A stretch of 64,000 bases of DNA from Pseudocercospora fijiensis CIRAD86 (taxonomy: Eukaryota > Ascomycota > Dothideomycetes > Mycosphaerellales > Mycosphaerellaceae). Positions 30,890 through 42,686 of this stretch are shown here, piece after piece. The stretch spans positions 1,120,483 through 1,184,482 of the forward strand of contig NW_006921535.1 in the NCBI RefSeq assembly GCF_000340215.1, written 5' to 3'. The notes beneath the pieces were generated by a model. It was not told the origin of the DNA. It saw only the letters and a program-made list of their open reading frames with translations, and did no database searches. Position 1 is the first letter of the stretch, and each line of letters opens with the position of its first letter. A program made the position numbers and the translations under genes.

Positions 30890-33800
30890 TCATTTAGTCT
30901 CGGGATCTAGCTATAATTCTAGGCGGTCTTCGTCGCTAGACTAGTCGAGCTCCTCCTCGGAGTTAGAGTTAGATAGCTAGAAGTCTAGTTCACTATCGGA
31001 ATTAATATCGGAAATGCTCTACGCGTAATTAATACGTATATAACCCTCCCTTTGTTTATAAGTTATTCCTAATAGCTTACTAAGATATATCTAGGGATAC
31101 GTATAGTTGTCGGGCAGAATAGGATCTATAATCGCGGCAGGATCCTCCTCTCGATAGGCATCTAAGGTCGGTAGAGGGTCTATAGAGGTATTGACTTCCT
31201 CCTCGGTCGGGGGAGGGCGGGTAGGCTCTCTTAATTCGACGATCTTTTTTAGGTTAGCTCGGGGGTGCGAGTGCTTCAAAGTAGCACTATTAAGTTCCTA
31301 AAGTCGGTACGCAGAACTATCGTAAAGGACCTCCTATACTCTATAAGGCCCTTTCTATTTAAAGGCTAGCTTATAGGAGTAACTATACTCTAACTCGGAC
31401 CGGTATAGGAGAACTATATCGCTAACCTTTAGAGGCTCCTAGTTAATAGCATTATAGTCGTCGAAATACTACTTAGCCTCCTTACGAAGGCGACGTTGTC
31501 GAGCAAGTCCCTCCTAAGAAGTAGTCGTTATATCCTTAAGAGCCTTAGCGCGTAGGGTAAGGAGATCTACTCTAGTACGAATAGACCCCTAGTCGTAAAC
31601 GCTATACGTACGATAGGACAACTCAATAGGAAGAACGGCGTCCCTCCTAATTATAAGCTCTGCTAGCGTAAGTCTAGTCGTATCGACAATAGTAGTTCGA
31701 TCCGCCTAGAGAAGGGCCGGGACCCGGGTAGAGATAGGAACGGACCTGTCCCCTCTATTAGTTATCTTAGATAGGGCATTAATTAAAGACCGATAGCTAC
31801 GTTTAATAATAGCATTCGACTAGGGATAGTACAGGGAGATACGAACGTTTTTCGCCCTATACGATATAAGCAGCGCTTAAACTTCTTTAGCTATATTGTT
31901 CGTAGCGTTGTCTAAGATAATCTCGTAAGGTATCCCCTAGCGGTAAAATAGATCCTTAAACAGGAAGGTAGCTATATTACGAGCATTAATAGCGCCGCAG
32001 CCCTTATAGAAATAATAGGCCTCCGGCTATCGAGAAAGACCCTCTCGAATAACATACAAGCTGTTATTACGACTAAGATAGACCCTATCGCTATACTATC
32101 GCTCCCCGACTAATTAGGCAGCAGGAATACGTAGCTCTCCTAGACGTCGGTAGCTATTCCTGAAATTGCACTTAGGACAGCTCTTATAGTAGCGGGAGAC
32201 ATTAGCCTATACGCCGTCCTACTAGTAGCGCCGACGAAGGACATCGAAGGTACCCTCCGCCGCTCGGTAGCCGAGCTTATCGTAAACGGAACGAAGGATC
32301 TCTTATCGGGCCGCTAGGTCGTTAATAATACGCTAGAGCGGTGCATTAACTATCGCTTGTCGCTAAAGGATTCGATCTTTAACGAGGAATCGTCGAGAAT
32401 AGCGAATAACCCGACGGTATTAACTCTTTAACAGGCTAGGCGCTTTCTTCGTATAGGTTAGGAAGTAGGCGATGTAATAGGAGTCGTCGGAGTAGACCCT
32501 ATTAAGGATATTATCCCTCTCTAGTTCATCCGCCTTAGCTTTAGCCTAATCGTTATCGTTAGTAGTAGGGTTCTCGTCGGCCTAGTTACTAGGTTAGTTG
32601 CTAGGTTAGTCGTCGGCAGCAGGCCTAGCGATCGCTAGTATAGCATTAATACAGAAGGCAGCGAAGAAGGTGCGGTTAATAACCGCGTCGATATCTTCTT
32701 CTTCTATTATTTCGGCGATGTCCTCTTCTATAGCGGGCCTTCTAGAAAGGCTATCCGGTCTAGTATGCTTCTTGCTAGGAACGTAGAAGACGTCGAAGTT
32801 AAACAAATAGATCTAGGCAACCTACCGAGCTATCGCAGAGTTAGGCAGGTCGGAGGCTATACGGTTAAGCTAATAGACTAGCGTCTAAGCATCGATTTCT
32901 AGACGGAAGAATATACTAAAGAGCTATAGCCGGAACTTCTTTAGAGCCTTATAGACTCTAAGGCATTCTCGCTTGCTAGCATCGTATCGGGCCTCGATCG
33001 GTTTCTATAGCCCGGAGTCGTACCTAATAGGATAACGCAAGGATAGCTCCTTACGGTTATACTACATTAGTATCTCGCTATAGCCTTCCCCGCTCGAGTC
33101 GATAGCAACAATTATCAAACCCGTACCCTCTGTATAGTTAATAGATATTAGTGCAGGTACGCTAACGAGTGCCTCAGTTACCGTATCCTTAGCCGCTTAG
33201 TAAACGGAGGTCTATTCGAATTCAGCATCCTTCTTAAGCAAGGCGTATAAGGGCTTGCATACTAATACAAAGTTCTCGACCTAGATACGGAAGTAGGAAA
33301 CTACTTTAAGCTAGGTTCGGACATCCTTCTAATAGGTAGGATCTAGCTAGGACACTATCTTCAGAACCCGTACATTATTAGGATAGCGGCCGTTCTTATT
33401 AGTTATAAACCCGATAATATTCATTCGTTTGTATAGGAGCTAAAGCTTCTCCCTATATACCGTTAGGTTGGCTCGCTCTAGGTCGTAGAGGACACTATCG
33501 AGGTTCTAAATATATTCGAGAAAGAACCTGCGGATGCTAGGCTCTACTTCTTTATTATCGTACCTAGTTTTAGGGCCCTTAATACCGATATCGTCGAGGA
33601 AAGGCATCGCTATATAGGAGATATAGGCCGCGAGGACTTAGTTTATAATGCGAACGAACTAGGCTACGGAGTTGGTTACCCCTTAGGGAAGGGTAGTTTG
33701 TCTATATAGCCTAAGAGGTATCTCGAAACTAGTAAGGTCCCGACTGTTAGGGTAGAGAGGAATTTAGTCGTAGCCCGAGAAAACGTTAACTAGTAAGGCT

Positions 33801-34612
33801 ACAACACAGTTAGTAAAGGCTTCCGAGAACCTATTAGTCTCCGGAGGGAGGTTAGTATCTCTAATCGTAACTGCGTTAAACTTTTATATAGCGTTAATTA
33901 GACGGTACTTCTTTAGTTCCCTAGGAGCTGTTTTCTTTTGAACTAGGAAGTATAGATTACGATACGAGGCATAGGAAGGCTCAAGTGTACCGGCCTTTAC
34001 GCGTTGCCGTATTATATCCTCGACTATACCTCGTAGGCTTAGGTTCAGCTTGAAACCTAGGTAGGCCTAAGGCTTATATTCGATTGTTCGGATCCTCTAC
34101 GGAGGGGCAACCTCCGGATTGATTCTGCCTAGGTAAGTGAAGTTATATACTAATACAGCCTCGCGATTATAGAGAAGCTCGTATAGCAACTCTAGTTTAC
34201 GATCTAAAAGCTCGATACTAGGTTTGATTTTCGCAAGCCTCTCTTCTATTAGCCTTAACCCCCTAGGGATAGTGGAAAACTTTTTAGTAATGTATTTCTA
34301 ATCGTACGGACTATCCCTAGGTAGTAGTGTCGCCTCCTAATTAAGGCACTTTTGTCGCTAGTTAGGATTTCCGCTAGGATTAGACCTATCGGTAATGTGT
34401 ACGCTGCCCTTTATAGGCTTAATCTTGTTAGCTACCCTCTTATATAGGGTATATATACTAATCGATTATCGAACCCGAGCTCGCTCTCTTTATCGCTAGG
34501 CTTAGAGATTAGCGCAATAAAACAGCGCGTAAACTTCTTTAGAAGTTTCCTTAAGTCGATAGGTGTACAGCTAGTAGTCCTAATTTATAACGCCGGCGAA
34601 AACGTTAGATTC
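30890..34612 (-). pseudogene. R1 pol: RT, RNase H, integrase
   Basis: Frame differs from gag-protease; start approximate, just after palindrome 4. Landmarks in order: LGRINPEVAPP, ASYRNLYFLVQKKTAPRELKKYRLINA, RT box MPFLDDIGIKGPKTRY, RNase H region, FDVFYVPSKKHTRPDSLSRRP (32606-32806 open), integrase zinc region (GTFDVLRRRY, CPKCNFRNS), catalytic EIILDNATNNIAKEV, and an acidic C terminus (31091-31279 open: RANLKKIVELREPTRPPP). The stop is TGA at 30890-30892, and TAA at the same codon in R2, showing it is the genuine end. No chromodomain. Confidence 0.85.
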
Positions 34613-34639
34613 GTAATAACACCCCCGGGGTAGCATTAG
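34613..34639. repeat. R1 palindrome 4 (between gag-protease and pol)
   Basis: Arms GTAAT/ATTAG and ACCCC/GGGGT. Sits where the reading frame changes from gag-protease to pol. Confidence 0.85.
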
Positions 34640-37600
34640 ACTCGCGCTCTAATTAGTTAGTTCGGGTAGACCCGCGTCCGGTAGTAATGCCTCCGGCGAC
34701 GACGTATAAGATAGCATTATTACCTTAACTCGTGCTTTAGGTAGTCGTTATATTATGCTCGCTATCGCTTCGAGCACTCGTCTTCTTAGTATAGAGCCTA
34801 GAAACTTGCTTTAACGTACGGAGCGGCGCACTTCTAGAAATAACCTATTTAAGCTATACTAACTTATAGCGCAGATTGCCGGTCTTACAACCGCGCCGTA
34901 GCGTTTCCCGAAGACCGTCTAGAAGCAGTAAGGATATCCTCGTAGGACTTATAGCTAGTATTTCCGATATAACTAGTGAATACGACTCGGTTGCCCTTCT
35001 AGTTAGTAATAGTTCCCTCCTAGGAACTATCGTCGTAGTTGCGCTAGACACTACGAGTTATACGAGACTATAGCCGACCTAGAATAATTAGCGTGTTTAG
35101 GTCGGCGGCAATCTAGAAGGTAAAGGAAAAGCATATACCGAAGGCGTCTACTATAACATTATAGCAAGTACCTACTAGCGTAACCTCCCTATTCACTCCC
35201 TATATACCTAGGGAAATGTCTCTGTTTATTAGCAGCCTAAGTTGTTTAGCCTAACGCTCACTTATAATAAGTAACTCCGAACTATTATTAAGCATTGCTA
35301 GCATCTGTTAACTATAGCTCCCGATAGTAACTTAAATATAGATAGCGGGAACGACGGCGAAGGAACGGGTAACTATAGAAAGGTCTATATTATTAGGGAT
35401 GGAATAAAGTTCCTTAGGTCGAGGAGGTCCTACTCGACCGATTTGTTAGCTAGTAAACCGGACAGCCTTAATAGAGACTGAAACTAGAGTAGGGTCGGGA
35501 TTATTACTATCCCCTCGGCCTATCTCCTTAACTCCCTCTTCGTTAGTATCATCGATAGTCTCTTAGTTCTCGTAGGTCACCGATTCGCCTTCTACTAACT
35601 CTTAGGCACCTGAAAATTTAGGAAGGAACTGTAGGGAAGAGACGTCGATATAGTCTTCTCGTCCCTATTTCCTTCGGAGGGTAGCGAGGTCTTTTATAAA
35701 GGTAGCATCGTTAGGGATTCGGCTCTAGAACAGGTTAGTAGGCAAACCGTACGCTAGTAGCTCTCCTATAGACATATTAGACTTAAGGTCTAGGAACTAT
35801 AAAGCCTAGAAGAGAGCGTTTGCCTTTATATCTAAGGAGTCAGCTAGGCTAGTACTATACTTTTTCATATACCTATTAAAGCGAAAGCTCTTTAGATCGG
35901 ATGACTTTCGCTTATAGGCCGGTAGGTTAGCTAGACCTAGGGTACTACTAATATTAGTAGTAACATCCTCTATATCGACCTCTAGAGTCTCTAGGACGAC
36001 TAGGCTTTCTATAGGTAGGGTGCTAGGTGCGGCGCTAGATCGGGCAGCACGGTCTATAGCTGTCTAGAGAGTCTTAGTTTTAGCGGTTAACTCTCGCTGT
36101 TGCTTAGCCTTGTCGGCCGCCTTATTCTTTAGTACCCTAGTAGGGGCTGCCGCACTAGGGCGAGTAGGGTTCTAAGGGCTCTTGCCCTTATTTTAGGACT
36201 AGGTCTGAGACCGCGTAGCAGCGTAGACATCTATACTGTTCTTAGTAACCGCGTAAACATTAGTAACTGCGTCCGGATCCTAAGAAACAAAGTTGACTTT
36301 AATAGGCTTAGTAGTACCGTCGCTGCTTCGCTCCTTAACCTGTTTTGCCCTAACCTTCTAAGTTTCTCGTTTAGTAATAGCGGCGAGGGTACTATTCCTA
36401 GTGTCCTCAAACTCGATCTTGCCGCTATACTTCTTTTCTAGAAGGGTCTTTAGCTAAGGCAGCTTCGGGGCTCTCCGATCCTATTCGAAATCAATCTTAT
36501 CGCTAGTATCTATATAGTAGAATCGGCTATTTACTTGTATAATAAGCTTCCTTTTAAGAAGCTCTTTCTAGATAGGGTAGGACGATTAGATATGTTTGAA
36601 CCCGCTACATATCTAGCACTTGCTATCTAAGTTAGAATAGATCTTCCGTATAGCGTAGACATCTACTAAAGGGGCTTTAGGGTAGTTGGGATCTAAAACC
36701 TAGTAGACTAGCGGTACATCGCCTAGTATAGTAGCATTAATAACCTCCCTAACTCGCTATAATGCTTTCGTATTTAGGTTTAGTTAGGCTAGGGATTTAG
36801 CTAAGTCCGCAACGTCTTAAGAGTGCTTAGTAATAGTAGGAGTTACGGTCTTAGGACTACTTTGCGATTTAGGAAGGAACTTAGGTCCCTTGTTTCCTAA
36901 GGCCTCTTTCCTAATCTACGCTAGGTTATTCCGGTCTTCGCCGTAGATAAACTTCCTCGTATCGGCTATACTATCAATATCGGCCTTAATACACACTAGG
37001 ACCTCTTTGTATTTCCTAAAACTCTTAGGATCGGACTCGCTAAGCTTATAGCGACGGAAGATACGCTAAGCTATAGGCTACGGCAACCCCTAGAGGAGCA
37101 GCCTTATTCTCTAAGAGTTTTCGAGATTACTCTATTCGATGCTATCCGCTAACTCGACAAACTCGCGGATATACCCCTTTAGGTCGTTATCCTCGGTGCG
37201 CCTTACTAAGCAGAGGGTCTCGAGCTACGTACGACTACCTTTAATGCGACGGCTATCGCGCTCCCGATACTCCCTTATAAAGGCTACCTTGAAGGTCTCC
37301 TAGTTAGTATTAGACTTGTCGTCCTTTTCTAGGTAGCTAACTAGGGTTTTAAGGGTTCGGTAAAGCTTAGAAGAGGTAGTCCTCGTAAAGGACCGAATCT
37401 TATACTAGTCGGATTCTCTATCGAGCTCGTAATCAACTAAGCCTTCCTTAAAGCGCTCAATATATGCTATAGCGTTCTACCCTTCGAACAAGGGGTTTAT
37501 AGTACTCCCTAGTTCTAGCGGGCGACGCTTGCTTTAACGGAGAAGTTCAGTTTGCTTCTCTATTATCTTTATAATAATATTATAGAGCGCCTCTAGCGTA

Positions 37601-37731
37601 GAGGGCGTAGGAGGCTTACTTATATTAACTAGTCGCCGCCTAATTTCTTCGTTAATAGGATTAGGGGCGTTTTCGGATTTAGAGGATTCCGCTAATTCTC
37701 GATGTTCGTTTTCGCTAGAGCTAGAGCTTAT
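34640..37731 (-). pseudogene. R1 gag and protease
   Basis: Frame starts at ATA (probably ATG) at 37731: SSSSSENEHRELAESS. A capsid-like region follows (PLFEG, NAIAYIERFKEGLVDYE, SNLENS), then a CCHC knuckle seen as CWICSGFKH...Y near 36590-36640, and a retropepsin-like MLNNSSELLIIS near 35270-35304, where LDSGSE is usual. Both are in the same frame. The stretch 34854-35051 (EDILTASRRSSGNALRRG) is the C-terminal part. The stop is not clear. Sequence after 35031 is the empty target site for G1 copy C. Confidence 0.75.
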
Positions 37732-38557
37732 TCGATTATTATAAAATAGTTAAAATGGTTGAAATAGAATACTATATAAAGTTAAAATAGAATGCTATAT
37801 AAATGTGTTTTTAGTGACTTTGGTCTGTTTGGTTTGTTATAATATTGCTATACGAGAGAGTAGTGTATTAGGCTGTTTCTCCTAGTATTACCCCTAGGGT
37901 AGCATTAGGGTTTAGCCTCCTAGGGGTCGCCTAACCACCTCTAGGAGCTAAGTTTAGTAGATTTTAGATAAAAGCCGCTCGGAGGGAGAGACTATAATCT
38001 CTATTTATACCTAGATCCTAGAAACCAGCTCGTATCTCCTTTAGCTAGGCGGGGGGGCGGTAGCCTTCTTTTTCTAGTAGAAGGCTAAGTACTGTCTAAG
38101 CGAGGCTACGAATCTAGGAACGCCCTACCTAATCAATAGGGGACTCCCCGGCCATCCGACCTGCAATCCGTATTTACTATCAATTAATAGTCTTAGCAAA
38201 CTAAGCAAGGCCGATAGGTAATTAGTCTATCTCCTCCTTAGGCGGGGCTTATCTCGAGCAAGCGGTGCTAAATAGGTCTTCGACCCGGAGCCGAGTCCTT
38301 AGAAGCTAGCTATAGCTATAGACTAGGCCCTAAGCTATAACAGTCCTAAGGGTTTGTAGCTTTTCGGGGTTAAAGCGATACCCTCGTTAAGAGGTTTCTC
38401 TGCTTGTCGTAATAGCCCCTTAAGATACTTCGGTATCGTCCGTATCGTAGGCTCTTATCGTGCCCTCGCTTTAGTTATAGCCATTCGTGCCTAGAGACTA
38501 CCTTCAATACACCTAAACCTATTAGATATAAAGAGATAGCCCTACCTTCGGCTCTAA
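37732..38557 (-). other. R1 leader
   Basis: About 825 bp of 5' untranslated element sequence, with palindrome 5 at its gag end. Next to the LTR the element-sense bases TTAGAGCCGAAGGTAGGG could be a primer site whose TGG became TAG; the complementary tRNA end would be CCTTCGGCTCCA. No gene seen. Confidence 0.5.
37882..37908. repeat. R1 palindrome 5 (before gag)
   Basis: Arms CTAGT/ATTAG with core ACCCCTAGGGT; in R2 the same place has ACCCCCGGGGT. 151 bp upstream of the gag start. Confidence 0.8.
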
Positions 38558-38837
38558 TAAAGGACGGAAACCAAAACCACTACTACTACCTGTAGTAATA
38601 GTATAGGCTACCGAGGGTAATATAACCTATAGCAATATAGGCAGCCATATTTAGTATAATAGGATAACAAGACGGTTACTTAGGCTAATAACTAGAGCCC
38701 TACAATATAGGCATTATAGAAGTGTAATATAAACAATATACTATACGAGGTTGGTGCTCTATCTATAATATAGAAGGAGGCCTCTTATATAGGCTCAAAA
38801 CTCAGCCTAGGTGTATAGGGCCGGTTACTAGCTAATA
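38558..38837 (-). repeat. LTR shared by R1 and R2 (inferred, 280 bp)
   Basis: Starts TAAAGGACGG (TG mutated to TA), colinear with 26521-26800. It serves as 5' LTR of R1 and 3' LTR of R2. No unrelated sequence separates the two units. Confidence 0.7.
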
Positions 38838-38947
38838 TCCCTCCCTTTCTTCGTGTCTAACTAGATACGCTTTACATTGTGCGCTTAAAACAAACAGTTA
38901 TATAGTAACCTTAGGCATCTTAGCTAAGGCTATCTTTTAGAGACTCC

Positions 38948-38974
38948 GTAATGACACCCCCGGGGTAGCATTGT
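38948..38974. repeat. R2 palindrome 1
   Basis: Counterpart of 26911-26937, core ACCCCC-GGGGT kept. Confidence 0.85.
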
Positions 38975-39039
38975 TCCTAGATTCTATTAATATACAAAAA
39001 CAACTTCCTAAGCATCTAATCCACTACGCTAATTTACTA

Positions 39040-41793
39040 CTACTTCAATATACCGTAATCCTTACTAGTAATAACCTTATCTACTAGTCGGCTCTCGAAA
39101 TCTCCTCCGTATACATTAAAGCTGTTAGTACCGAAGTACTATCCTTCGTAGAAAGCTTAATTAACGAGGAGGTTAATAGCCTTTTCCGTCGTAGCATTCT
39201 CCTAATTATATAGATATTCCTTAAGTCCCTCGTTATTGAGCTAGAGGATCTATTCAACTTCGTTCTAAATAACGTAACTTAACTAAGGAATCCTACTAAC
39301 TAGAGCGTCGGAGATACAGCCGAGGCCTTCGACTAAGATCGCCGTAGGGAAAGCGAATAGTACGAAGGAGTTAGAGGCCGGGAGGGCGGTTAGATTACGG
39401 TGCGCTTTAGCAACCTAGGAGACTATTAAGTTCTCGTAACCCTTAACCTTAGTACTATTAATAACGCGAGAGTAGCCTAGGTCAATTAATATACGGTTGC
39501 TCTCGGTCTTTAGATTACTATATAGCAGGTACGGCATCTAAATAGAGACCTCGCACTCCTTTAGAGGGTTGAGGATCTACTCCGCCTTACGCCCCTTACT
39601 ATTAGGCTAACTATCGAATATGTAGTCGAGGTCGTCGTCGGTAAGGTGCTTATTAGTAAGCTTGCCGATCTTGCTTAGTAGGACTAGGCTACGAGCCTTA
39701 AGCTTCTTAACCTAGTTCGCAAAGACCTCGGGCTAATATATACCTTCGACAACAGTAGAGCAGCTAGTCTTATCCTTAGACATAAGACAGACCTTAATGC
39801 GTAGGTAACTAGCACCCTCGCTAGCTGCGAGCTTAACTATATCTTATCCGAGACGAGTAGACTCCTTAGAAGGACAGTTTTCGTAAGTACCGCCAACCTT
39901 AAAGAACTTAGCAGGCTTAGGGACGGAGATAAGCTTGTATACGTAATCAGGTCGAAGGGCGACAGCTAAGAGCTATAGGGCAGGGTGCTAGCGGACGATT
40001 TAGTTGCTTATACTATAAGTTTAAAGGGCATTGCGGCCTTCTTACTTAGACTTAGGCATATTACGCATATACTAAAGGTATATCTCAAACTCTTCCTATA
40101 TTAGGTCGATAAGGAAAGGAAGATATACTCTACGAGGCTCTTATAACTAACTAAAGACTTAAGGGAAGATAGTATTGCTAGTCTAGCGAAAGCGATCGAA
40201 GGAGGTGCCTTAGCTAAGAATGCCGGTAACGAACTTACTCTAGCGATCCGTTAGCGTAAGGGCGCGAGTAATAGTACTAGTAGGGTTGAACGCGTAGAGT
40301 CCTAGAGATGTCGGGGCGGCAATAGGGCGTCTAGGAAACCAGTTAGCATAGGCCTAATTAGCCTTAAGGGTAGCGAAGGCGTCTTAATTAGGAACCTCGC
40401 GACCAATCTTTAATAGGCGACCGACGAGGACACTCGCCTTAGTACTAGCATAGAGACTATAGACCTTAGCGGCCTTCTTAATATAGTTAGTATATATAGA
40501 GAACGGCTCTTCTCCTAGCTTGCTAAGGTCGTCGAGCTATTAACAAATAGAGAGGGCAGTAGGGGCTTCGCCTATTGCGGCTTTAGGAACTATATCGATA
40601 TCGGTAATAAGGTACGCGATAGAGTCGCCCTTATAAGAACTATAAATGTTCTTAGTTAATAGGATCGGCGAGAGGCCTCTATTTCTACGCTCGCTAAAGG
40701 AGCCTTCGGAGGAGACATCTTCTAGTAATACATCTAGTATATTAATATCCGAGTTACTATAGTTAGTACTATAGTTAGTACTATAGTCGGTACTAGAAGG
40801 AGCGCTGTATTTCTTAGTAGCCTTACGGAGGGCCTAGCGAGCATACAATGCCTTCTTACGCGCTACTTCGGCCTTAGCGCGCTCGTCTTAAACTTCTTAA
40901 GGGACCTTACGGTTACGGGTCGAGCGACGATCTTTAGCCTATATCTCTACAGCGAGCGCAAGACTAGCAGCCGTATCGGCCTTAGTTTCTAGGCGAAGGG
41001 CCTTACGTTTAAGGATATTAACGATAGGAGCCTCTTAACCTTTAATAATAAAGCCTATACTATTAATGCGACAGCCCTTCTCTTTTAGTAGATCCTTAGT
41101 TATCTATACGTTAAGATCGACCTAGACAATCGCATTATAGTGCTTCTTCTAGTAGGCTGTCGTAAAGTCGTTAAGCGTAAAGGACAAGTTAAGCAACTAC
41201 TTGCCTACCTTCTTACTAGCGGTAGATATACGATAGATTATAGTACGGGAAAGATACTCGGCGCCTTAACGACGGACCTTATACTTGTTAACGAACGAAG
41301 AGACCTACTTAGTACGCTCTTGTCTACCGTAGGCGAAGTCAATAAGGCTCTTAGGAAGACTACTTAGTCCTCCCTAGTATTCGAAGGCCTAGTCGAGGGT
41401 CTTAAAGCGCAAACGAATCTAGGTACCGGTAGTCTCGAGGCTATAGACGATAGGAAAGGCTTGTTCGATATCTATATCGTTAAGAACCTCGCGCTTAAAG
41501 ATACGCTTACCGATAGACTAACGCAAGTTGTTTATACCGTACGTAACTAAGACAGTAGCCTTCTTAATGTTCCTATTAATAACGCGTAGTAGGGTGCGAG
41601 CGTTCTAGATCTTCTCTTAAGGGTCTTCGAGGGCGGTAACGATCTAGAAGTAGTGCTCGAGGCTAGTTGCAGTAGCTAAGGCGCTATCGGATAGGGCTTC
41701 GATCGGAACTAGGGCGGCTAGGCTTAGGTTAATAGGGGCAGGTAGGTCGTTGCTACTACTAGCGCCTAGCGGATTCGGGGCGCCGGAAGACAT
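39040..41793 (-). pseudogene. R2 ORF3 (unknown function)
   Basis: Same length and frame as R1 ORF3 (27003-29756), ATG at 41793 and stop at 39040-39042. Differs by transitions, some silent and others creating or removing stops. The two copies together would allow most ancestral codons to be read. No domain recognised. Confidence 0.65.
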
Positions 41794-42208
41794 AGTCGAT
41801 CGAAGTGGGTTGTAAACGAGTTTATAAGTATATTCGTTGTTTAACAATAATAATTGAAGGGTTTAGATAGAAGGGGGGGGAGGGGTAGTTAGGCGGTAGC
41901 GAGTTAGTTAGTAATCGAGTAGAAGAAGGAGCTTAGGAAGCTTGCTTTAAATATAGTGCGAAGGTAACGTAGTCCGTATATTCCGCGCTAGTAAAGCAAA
42001 CGGATAACGGCTGTATATAAAAGTGAAGCTACATACGAGACCTCTTTATTATTAGGGTAGGCTAAAGTTTAATAATCGATCTAGCTAATTGCTAGTAGCG
42101 ACTACGCGCCTTTATTAACCTTTAGCTATCGTAGATTCTCGCGCACTCGAAATGTAACTAGTTAGTTCGAGTCCTTAGCAGAAATCTATAGTAGTAAAGC
42201 TAGCGGGA

Positions 42209-42235
42209 CTAATAATACCCCCGGGGTAGCATTAG
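42209..42235. repeat. R2 palindrome 2
   Basis: Arms CTAAT/ATTAG and ACCCC/GGGGT intact. Confidence 0.88.
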
Positions 42236-42659
42236 CTTTTCTCTAGAGATACTCGGTAACGAAGAGCAAGTCGCCTAGGCCTAGCGTAGCTAATTCGTCG
42301 GTATATTAGCCTATAGCACTGCCGTTATAGATGTAGCATTACCTTTTATATTAGTAAGTACGTAAGGGTAGTCTATACGTTTACCTTCTTCCTTCTTCTA
42401 AATACTAAGCTTAATAGCCCAAGGTCCCTATTCTTAGAGGCTATAGGCCTAGGTTGCTATATCTATCTAAGAGCTAGGAAGGGAGAGGGATAGGGAACCT
42501 CCCTTTCTTAGTGTCCTACGTAACTAGTGCTAATTAGGGCAGGAACAGTCTCTAGTAGAGTATTTTATTGTCGTTGTTACTTAAGGAAGGCTACTAGAGT
42601 CTAGGAATCTAGAGGGAAGTAGTCCTAGAAGGGTAGAGGGGTTAGGTTCGGCTATCTTC

Positions 42660-42686
42660 CTAATACTACCCCCGGGATATTATTAG
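42660..42686. repeat. R2 palindrome 3
   Basis: Core ACCCCCGGGATA; the right inner arm is altered by a transition. Outer arms CTAAT/ATTAG kept. Confidence 0.8.

Larger units (their letters stand above)
26521..38557 (-). mobile_element. Element R1: 12-kb Ty3/gypsy retrotransposon with third ORF
   Basis: Unit of 12,037 bp on the minus strand, followed head to tail by R2. From right to left: leader, gag-protease, pol (RT, RNase H, integrase), 1.1-kb spacer, a third long ORF, polypurine tract, LTR. RT and RNase H motifs (FLDDIGIKGPKT, HTRPDSLSRRP) place it in a gypsy lineage distinct from G1, D and E; no chromodomain seen. A 27-bp palindrome lies at each block border. Gives the empty-site sequence for insertions B and C in R2. 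Inactivated by RIP. Confidence 0.88.

Noticed and set aside
30669..30893. Hydrophobic 74-codon ORF in the R1 spacer
   Set aside because: It starts next to the pol stop in another frame and is made of low-complexity pyrimidine-rich codons; no R2 counterpart of equal length appears.
34876..35073. Plus-strand ORF in R1 and its relative at 53818-54039
   Set aside because: Shadow of the gag-protease C terminus on the opposite strand; the R2 version runs into the G1 LTR.
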